This document shows positions 42,472 to 46,964 of a stretch of 46,964 bases of DNA, in pieces. A model generated the notes under the pieces. It did no database searches and was not told the origin of the DNA. It saw only the letters and a program-made list of their open reading frames with translations. This DNA comes from Poseidonocella sp. HB161398 (GTDB taxonomy: Bacteria > Pseudomonadota > Alphaproteobacteria > Rhodobacterales > Rhodobacteraceae). The position numbers and the translations under genes are program-made. How positions within the stretch are numbered: position 1 is the first letter of the stretch; the number at the start of each line of letters is the position of its first letter. Location: positions 1 to 46,964 of the forward strand of contig NZ_VATA01000049.1 of the NCBI RefSeq assembly GCF_005870025.1. The letters are read 5' to 3'.

Positions 42472-42503
42472 AAAAAGCCCCGGGCGCGGGGCGCTCCGGG
42501 GCT
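42472..42503 (-). terminator. intrinsic terminator of cysG-nsrR
   Basis: AGCCCCGG / CCGGGGCT, 8 perfect pairs with a 12-nt loop, followed on the minus strand by TTTTT; 33 bases past the nsrR stop. It separates the cysG-nsrR transcript from nirB, which therefore needs its own promoter in 42287-42471. Confidence 0.88.
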
Positions 42504-42535
42504 GGGCCGGCCGTTTGCGGGCGGACGGCGAATCG

Positions 42536-42961
42536 TCAGGCGCAGGCGGCGCGCTTCGGGGCGGGCGCGCCCGCATGCGCCGCGGCCGCTTCGGCGAGGC
42601 TGACCTCGTCCAGCGTGCGGTAGAAGGCCTGGCGCGCCTCGGTGAAGGTGCGGGCGAGGCCGCAGCCGCTATCGGGCGGGCAGCCGCCGCAATCGACCAG
42701 GCTGCCCTCTCCCTCCATGTGCCGCACCACCTGGCCCAGCCGGATCTCCGAGGCGGGCAGGGCCAGGCGGACGCCGCCGGCGCGGCCCCGTTCGGTCCGC
42801 AGGAAGCCGCCCTCCGCCAGGCGCTGCGCCACCTTCATCAGGTTGTTTCGCGACAGCCCGTAGGCCTCGGCCATTTCCGGGATCGGCACGGTCCGGTCCT
42901 GGTGCATGCCGAGGAACAGGCAGATCCGGACGGCGTAGTCGGTGAACTTGGTCAGGCGCAT
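42536..42961 (-). CDS. nsrR: Rrf2-family regulator, NsrR-like NO sensor
   Basis: A 141-residue Rrf2 regulator. The winged helix spans residues 1-70 (RLTKFTDYAVRICLFLGMH; GLSRNNLMKVAQRLAEGGF). Cluster ligands are C91, C94 and C100 in VDCGGCPPDSGCGL. Asp8, the fourth ligand of the [4Fe-4S] cluster in Streptomyces NsrR, is also present. The first two Cys are only two residues apart, closer than in studied NsrR proteins (four to six). NsrR normally represses NO-detoxification genes until NO destroys its cluster. It is 24 bp downstream of cysG and shares its NasT-controlled transcript; a terminator follows. Confidence 0.88.
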   Translation of the reverse strand: MRLTKFTDYAVRICLFLGMHQDRTVPIPEMAEAYGLSRNNLMKVAQRLAEGGFLRTERGRAGGVRLALPASEIRLGQVVRHMEGEGSLVDCGGCPPDSGCGLARTFTEARQAFYRTLDEVSLAEAAAAHAGAPAPKRAACA

Positions 42962-42985
42962 GGCAGATCTCCGCGGCGGGGCAGG

Positions 42986-44365
42986 TCAGGCGGCACAGGC
43001 GCCGGCGCGGCCGGCGGCGAGGCTCTTGGGGTGGCGCAGGAAGAGGATCGCGGGGCTGGCGATCGCCTCGCGGCGGATGGTCTCCTCCAGCGTGCCGAGC
43101 GTGGCGGCGGCATGGCGCTCGCGCAGGGTGCTGGCAGCCGAGACGATGTCGACCGGGCAGTCCGCCGGGGCGCCCGCGGCGATCAGCTCGGCCTGGATGC
43201 GCCCGGCCTTCTCGACGCCCATGTAGACCGCCATCGACGTGCCGGGACGGGCGAGCTGCGTGCGTTCCGGCGCGGCATCGCCGGGGCGGCAGACGCCGGT
43301 GGTCACGACGAAGCTGTCGGTCTCGCCGCGCTCGGTCAGCGGCTGCAGGAGCGCCGCGGCCGCGGCGGAGGCGGCGGTGATGCCCGGCACGATCTCCACC
43401 TCGATCCCGGCGGCGCGGGCGGCCTCGATCTCCTCGCGGGCGCGGCCGAAGATCGAGGGATCGCCGGATTTCAGCCGCACGACGCGGCGGCCCTTGCGCG
43501 CCTCGGCGACGATCACGCGGTCGATCATCTCCTGCGGCCAGGCGTGGCGGCCGACCTCCTTGCCGACATAGACGCGTTCGGCGTCGCGGCGGGCCAGCTC
43601 CAGCACCTCGGGCTCGACCAGGCGGTCGTAGAAGATGACATCGGCCTCTTCGAGGCGGCGCATCGCGCGCAGCGTCAGCAGGTCGCGCGCGCCCGGACCG
43701 GCGCCGACCAGCGAGATATGGCCCTTGGCCTCGGGGCGCTCGCCGGTTTCCAGCGCGGCCTTCAGCATGTCGGCGGCGGCGCTTTCGCGCCCGGCTTCAT
43801 GCGCCTGGAAGGGCGCGCCCCAGAAGGCCCATTGCCAGAAGCCGCGGCGCTCCTCCTGCGGGATGCGGGCGGCGACGGCGCCGCGCAGCCGCCCGGCCAG
43901 CGCGGCAAAGCCCCCGAGCCGCGGCGAGAGCATGCGCTCCACCTCCGAGCGGATCGCCCGGCCCAGCACCGGCGCGGTGCCCTCGGTGCCGATCGCCACC
44001 ACCACCGGGTCGCGGTCGACGATCGAGGGGGTGAAGGCGTCGCACATGTCGGGGCGGTCGATCACGTTGACCACGGCTCCGGCACGGCGCGCCTCGGCCT
44101 TCAGCCGCGCATCCTCGGCCTCGCAGCCGGTGGCGAGAAAGGCCAGGACGGCGCCGTCGAACGTGTCGGCGCGCAGCTCGGGATGGTGCAGCGCCCGGCC
44201 TGCGGCGATTGCCGCGGCCAGCTCGGGATCGGGATCGCGGCCGAGGATCACCAGTTCGGCCTCGGTCTTCATCACCAGCCGCGCCTTGCGCGCCGCCTCT
44301 GCACCGGTGCCGCAGATCACGACGCGGCGTCCGTCCATGCGCAGGAACATCGGGAAGTTCTTCAT
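42986..44365 (-). CDS. cysG: sirohaem synthase (multifunctional CysG)
   Basis: A 459-residue fusion. The N-terminal half (about 1-210) is the precorrin-2 dehydrogenase/ferrochelatase (RRVVICGTGAEAARKARLV; NVIDRPDMCDAFTPSIVDRD). The C-terminal half (about 215-450) is uroporphyrinogen-III C-methyltransferase (ISLVGAGPGARDLLTLRA; VIFYDRLV; RLKSGDPSIFGRA; VVPGITAA-type block). It makes the sirohaem needed by NirB. ATG at 44365 with AAGGA 6 bases upstream. A leader with a NasT-type element and a strong terminator precedes it, so sirohaem supply is tied to nitrate sensing. nsrR follows in the same operon. Confidence 0.96.
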   Translation of the reverse strand: MKNFPMFLRMDGRRVVICGTGAEAARKARLVMKTEAELVILGRDPDPELAAAIAAGRALHHPELRADTFDGAVLAFLATGCEAEDARLKAEARRAGAVVNVIDRPDMCDAFTPSIVDRDPVVVAIGTEGTAPVLGRAIRSEVERMLSPRLGGFAALAGRLRGAVAARIPQEERRGFWQWAFWGAPFQAHEAGRESAAADMLKAALETGERPEAKGHISLVGAGPGARDLLTLRAMRRLEEADVIFYDRLVEPEVLELARRDAERVYVGKEVGRHAWPQEMIDRVIVAEARKGRRVVRLKSGDPSIFGRAREEIEAARAAGIEVEIVPGITAASAAAAALLQPLTERGETDSFVVTTGVCRPGDAAPERTQLARPGTSMAVYMGVEKAGRIQAELIAAGAPADCPVDIVSAASTLRERHAAATLGTLEETIRREAIASPAILFLRHPKSLAAGRAGACAA

Positions 44366-44377
44366 GTCGCATCCTTG

Positions 44378-44431
44378 AAAAACGAAAAAAGCCGCCGACT
44401 GCTGCGGTTTCGCAGCATGTCAGGCAGCTTT
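44378..44431 (-). terminator. intrinsic terminator (attenuator) in the cysG leader
   Basis: On the minus strand AAAGCTGCC pairs with GGCGGCTTT (9 pairs, one U-G), enclosing a second perfect hairpin TGCTGCG / CGCAGCA. TTTTTTCGTTTTT follows, ending 13 bases before the cysG start codon. Its 5' arm begins with the loop of the second ANTAR hairpin. Confidence 0.92.
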
Positions 44432-44482
44432 GCCATGGAGCCCGGTCATTCGGGGGGGGATTCGCGACGCCGTTGCCGCGAA
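44416..44482 (-). promoter_or_regulatory. NasT (ANTAR) antitermination element, cysG-nsrR leader
   Basis: Hairpin 1 (44461-44482) is TTCGCGGC / GTCGCGAA, 8 pairs with one G-U, hexaloop AACGGC. Hairpin 2 (44423-44434) is GGC / GCC with hexaloop AAAGCT; CATG arms at 44437-44434 and 44419-44416 can add three pairs across a 4-nt bulge. Both loops have A1 and G4. Hairpin 2 overlaps the terminator 5' arm in the same register as in the nrtA leader. The remaining 44483-44740 must hold the divergent promoters for cysG and the HAD gene; a GCGAAG/CTTCGC stem lies at 44694-44709, nothing else recognised. Confidence 0.85.
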
Positions 44483-44740
44483 GAGAAATATCCCCGGAGA
44501 GCCGCCCTGCATCAAGAAAAACCATCAGGCGCCTGCAGGATTTGCCGTCCGGCCGGGGGCGGAAACATCAACTGCCCGATTTTCGGGCAGGAATCCGGGG
44601 CTCGGCGTAGAACTGCGCGAAGGTCCCCATGTCGCGGGCCGGGGCGCCGACATCGCGTTGAACCCCTCAGTCGAACCATGTTTGATGGCCGTCGCGAAGG
44701 CTGCTTCGCCTTCATTATCTGATTGCGTGACGAAAGAAGA

Positions 44741-46909
44741 ATGAGTGCATCCCGACTGATCCGCTGGGTCGAGAAAAGATTGTTCGACCGGCGGGCAGAG
44801 AGCGTTGTCTCCGCGCTGCCGGGCTCCCTGGGCCGGGACGACAACAACATCTTCTCCCTGCATGAGCTCGAAGGCTACGCCGATATCGACGTCGTCAGCT
44901 TCGATTTCTTCGATACGCTGTTCTTCCGCGAGCACCTGTGCATGGAGCAGGTCTTCGCCAAGACGGCGCAGCTCGGCGCTTCGCTGGTCGACGCGCCGCG
45001 CGACGAGGTGTTCCGCGCGCTGGTGGCCGCCCGCGGCTACGGCTCCTTCCAGCTCAAGCGGCAGATGCAGGCCCGCGGCGACGGCGACGAGCCGGCGCTT
45101 TCGGCGATCTTCGAGCGGGCGCTGGTGCCCTTCCTCGACGATCCGGAAGAGCGGGCGCGCATCGCCGCGCGGCTCGTCGAGCTGGAGACCGGCATCGAGC
45201 TGCGCAACCTGGTGCCGAACCGCGAGGCCGCGGCCGTGCTGCGCAACCTCAAGCTGCTCGGCCGCAAGGTGATCGTGGTCTCGGACATGTACCTGCCGGC
45301 CGCCTCCCTGGCCCGGGTGCTGGAGGCCAGCGGGCTCGCGGAGCATGTCGACGATCTGGTCGTCTCCTCGGAATACGGCATCACCAAGAATTCCGGCGAG
45401 CTCTTCGAAGTGGTGGCCAAGCGCTGCGGCGTGCCGCGCAAGCGGGTGCTGCATGTCGGCGACAACTGGATCAACGACTGCATCCGCCCGCGCGAGCGCG
45501 GCTTCCGCTCGGTGCACTACTACAACCACGACCAGGAGAATGTCGTCCGCCTGGCCCAGGGCATGCACGGCCTGCCGCGCCCGGGCACGGTGCGCAAGGA
45601 CGAGCTGCGCCGCGATTTCGACCTGGCGGCGCGCAAGCCGCTGGCCTCGCTCGACGCGGTGGTGGGGCAGGTCATCGCGCCGGCCGCCGCGCTCTTCGTG
45701 CATGACGTGCTGCAGCGCGCGCTCAGGAAGCGCAGCTCGCATGTCTTCTTCCTGACCCGCGACGGCACGATCTTCCGCGAGATCGCCGAGGCGATGGTCG
45801 CCGCCGCGCCCGAGCTCTATCCGCTCGAGGCGAAGTTCTGCACGCTGGCCACCAGCCGCGCGACCGGGGCGCTCCTGGGCTTCTCGCCCGAGGATTCCGA
45901 CTATCTCTACATCACCACCGAGTATCTCTCGGAGGTGACGTTCAGCTTCGCCAGGTTCCGCCGCATCTTCGGCATCACCGACGAGGAGTTCCACGCGCTG
46001 CCCGAGGCGACGCGCAGCCATATCGACTGGCTGGGCGACGGGATGGGGATCGACGGGTTCCGCGATCTCTACTGGGACTATGACGACTTCCGCCGCCTGG
46101 TGCAGTCGGCCGCGCATCGCAAGACCGCGCTGACGATGGACTATCTCGAGCAGGAGGGGCTGTTCGAGGCGCGCAACCCGCTTCTGGTCGATATCGGCTA
46201 TTCCGGCACCTGGGGGAAGCAGATCTCGCCCGCGCTGGAGAAGCGCGAGCGGCTGGGAGACCCGGTGCCCGCCGAGATCGGCTTCGAGTTCTTCGCCACC
46301 AACCGCTTCTACGTGGGCAATGTCCAGCGGATGCATCCGGCGATCACCATGGGGCCGGGGCGCATCCTCGACCACCGCCGCACCGACCTGGCGCTGACCT
46401 GCCTGAACTATGCCTGGCTGGAGCCGTTCTTCCTCGACCCGACGCTGGGCAAGCTCGACGGCTTCGTCCGCGAGGGCGGGCGCATCCGCGCCGAATTCCG
46501 CGACCCGGCCTTCTCGATGGCCGAGAAGGCGCGGATCGAGGGGCTGCGCCACGCGCTGGTGGGCCGCTGCGCGCAATTCGCCGCCGACCTGATGCGCAAG
46601 GAGGGCACGGTCGAGGAGCTGCGCCGCCTGGTGCAGGACCGGCTGGTCGATCTGGTGGCCTTCCCGAAGCGGTCCGAAGTGGCCGCGGTCAACAGCCTCG
46701 CGCATGAGCGCGGCATGGAGACGGTGAAGGCGCAGGAGATCGCGCCGCATTTCTATCCCAACAACTTCCGGGCGAAGATCGACTATCTGATGATGAACGA
46801 CCACTGGGTCCAGGGAAGCCTGTCGCGCAGCGGCATGGGGCTCGCGAACCGGGCGCTGGCCTGGTACTTCGCGCGCACCCGGGCGGATTTCGAGGACTGG
46901 AAACCATGA
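44741..46909 (+). CDS. HAD-superfamily protein of polysaccharide/glycosyltransferase type
   Basis: A 722-residue soluble protein with an N-terminal HAD hydrolase domain: motif I VSFDFFDTLFFRE (about residues 51-63, D-F-F-D-T), motif II KVIVVSDMYLP, and motif III region KRVLHVGDNWINDCI. A later block (VFFLTRDGTIFREIAEAM, then VDIGYSGTWGKQI) resembles the large HAD-like proteins found in capsule and O-antigen loci. The start at 44741 has AAAGAAG upstream; a TTG 18 bases earlier is also in frame. Its stop overlaps the start of a glycosyltransferase-like gene (ATGA), supporting a surface-polysaccharide role. Substrate unknown. Confidence 0.82.
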   Translation: MSASRLIRWVEKRLFDRRAESVVSALPGSLGRDDNNIFSLHELEGYADIDVVSFDFFDTLFFREHLCMEQVFAKTAQLGASLVDAPRDEVFRALVAARGYGSFQLKRQMQARGDGDEPALSAIFERALVPFLDDPEERARIAARLVELETGIELRNLVPNREAAAVLRNLKLLGRKVIVVSDMYLPAASLARVLEASGLAEHVDDLVVSSEYGITKNSGELFEVVAKRCGVPRKRVLHVGDNWINDCIRPRERGFRSVHYYNHDQENVVRLAQGMHGLPRPGTVRKDELRRDFDLAARKPLASLDAVVGQVIAPAAALFVHDVLQRALRKRSSHVFFLTRDGTIFREIAEAMVAAAPELYPLEAKFCTLATSRATGALLGFSPEDSDYLYITTEYLSEVTFSFARFRRIFGITDEEFHALPEATRSHIDWLGDGMGIDGFRDLYWDYDDFRRLVQSAAHRKTALTMDYLEQEGLFEARNPLLVDIGYSGTWGKQISPALEKRERLGDPVPAEIGFEFFATNRFYVGNVQRMHPAITMGPGRILDHRRTDLALTCLNYAWLEPFFLDPTLGKLDGFVREGGRIRAEFRDPAFSMAEKARIEGLRHALVGRCAQFAADLMRKEGTVEELRRLVQDRLVDLVAFPKRSEVAAVNSLAHERGMETVKAQEIAPHFYPNNFRAKIDYLMMNDHWVQGSLSRSGMGLANRALAWYFARTRADFEDWKP

Positions 46910-46964
46910 GCGCACCGCGTCGCATCCTGCATTACAACTGGGCGCAGTTCGACGATCCCGAATT
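46906..46964 (+). CDS. probable glycosyltransferase, N-terminal fragment (runs off right edge)
   Basis: Only the first 19 codons are visible, reading MSAPRRILHYNWAQFDDPE, a start typical of GT4-type glycosyltransferases (RILHYNWAQFDDP). The ATG overlaps the upstream HAD gene's stop by 4 bases. The family call rests on a short stretch and context. Confidence 0.5.
   Translation, partial: MSAPRRILHYNWAQFDDPE

Noticed and set aside
44525-46915. A 796-codon open frame on the minus strand
   Set aside because: Antisense to the HAD gene, whose motifs are clear; no domain in the antisense frame.
1-46964. CRISPR arrays, prophage or replication origin
   Set aside because: No spaced direct repeats, phage structural or integrase genes, or DnaA-box clusters were seen on either strand.

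Overview
The window is high-GC, densely packed chromosomal DNA from an alphaproteobacterium. Gene content and gene pairs fit the Rhodobacterales (Rhodobacteraceae): NasS/NasT-controlled nitrate assimilation, OpgC, a MetR-metF divergon and a YhhQ queuosine-precursor transporter. There is no CRISPR array, rRNA operon or prophage. The only mobile DNA is a decayed IS5-family element.

Layout. (1) 1-8399, minus strand: nitrate assimilation. The order of transcription is nasT-nasS, a structured leader, nrtA, nrtB, a double-ATPase ABC subunit, a GAF protein, a single-domain globin, and the start of an FAD/NAD(P) oxidoreductase that runs off the left edge. (2) 8497-16059: truA, a GNAT acetyltransferase, valS, a DUF2235 hydrolase and an OpgC-like acyltransferase. 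(3) 16113-24621: a TTC38-type TPR protein, a family III CoA-transferase with a ThDP enzyme, a TPR lipoprotein-like or periplasmic protein, rhomboid, GFA protein, suhB, and a TetR gene divergent from an AhpD-like gene. (4) 24641-27243: metR/metF, a hotdog thioesterase and tRNA-Leu(UAA). (5) 27342-34660: a soluble MCP joined to a periplasmic-binding-protein domain, the IS5 remnant, a LysR gene divergent from a ring-cleavage dioxygenase and glutathionyl-hydroquinone reductase pair, yhhQ, and a small transcription unit with an extremely strong Shine-Dalgarno sequence. (6) 34877-44482: an MFS transporter facing a nirB-nirD-nitrite channel-kinase/phosphatase-cynS operon, then cysG-nsrR. (7) 44741-46964: start of a surface-polysaccharide type cluster (HAD protein, glycosyltransferase).

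How it works together. Nitrate is imported by the Nrt ABC transporter, and nitrite is reduced to ammonium by NirBD, whose siroheme needs CysG. Cyanase is a further ammonium source. NasS is a cytoplasmic NrtA-like nitrate sensor and NasT an ANTAR RNA-binding antiterminator. I find the two-hairpin ANTAR target (hexaloops with A at position 1 and G at position 4) in three separate leaders: before nrtA, before nirB and before cysG-nsrR. In the nrtA and cysG leaders the second hexaloop is also the 5' arm of a strong intrinsic terminator. This ties uptake, reduction, cofactor supply and, through nsrR, NO sensing to one RNA-based switch.

Other notable signals are three near-identical 16-bp palindromes that link the TetR/AhpD divergon to a TPR gene 6.4 kb away; the MCP/binding-protein fusion without membrane segments; and a 17-nt perfect complement to the 16S rRNA 3' end inside a tiny ORF.
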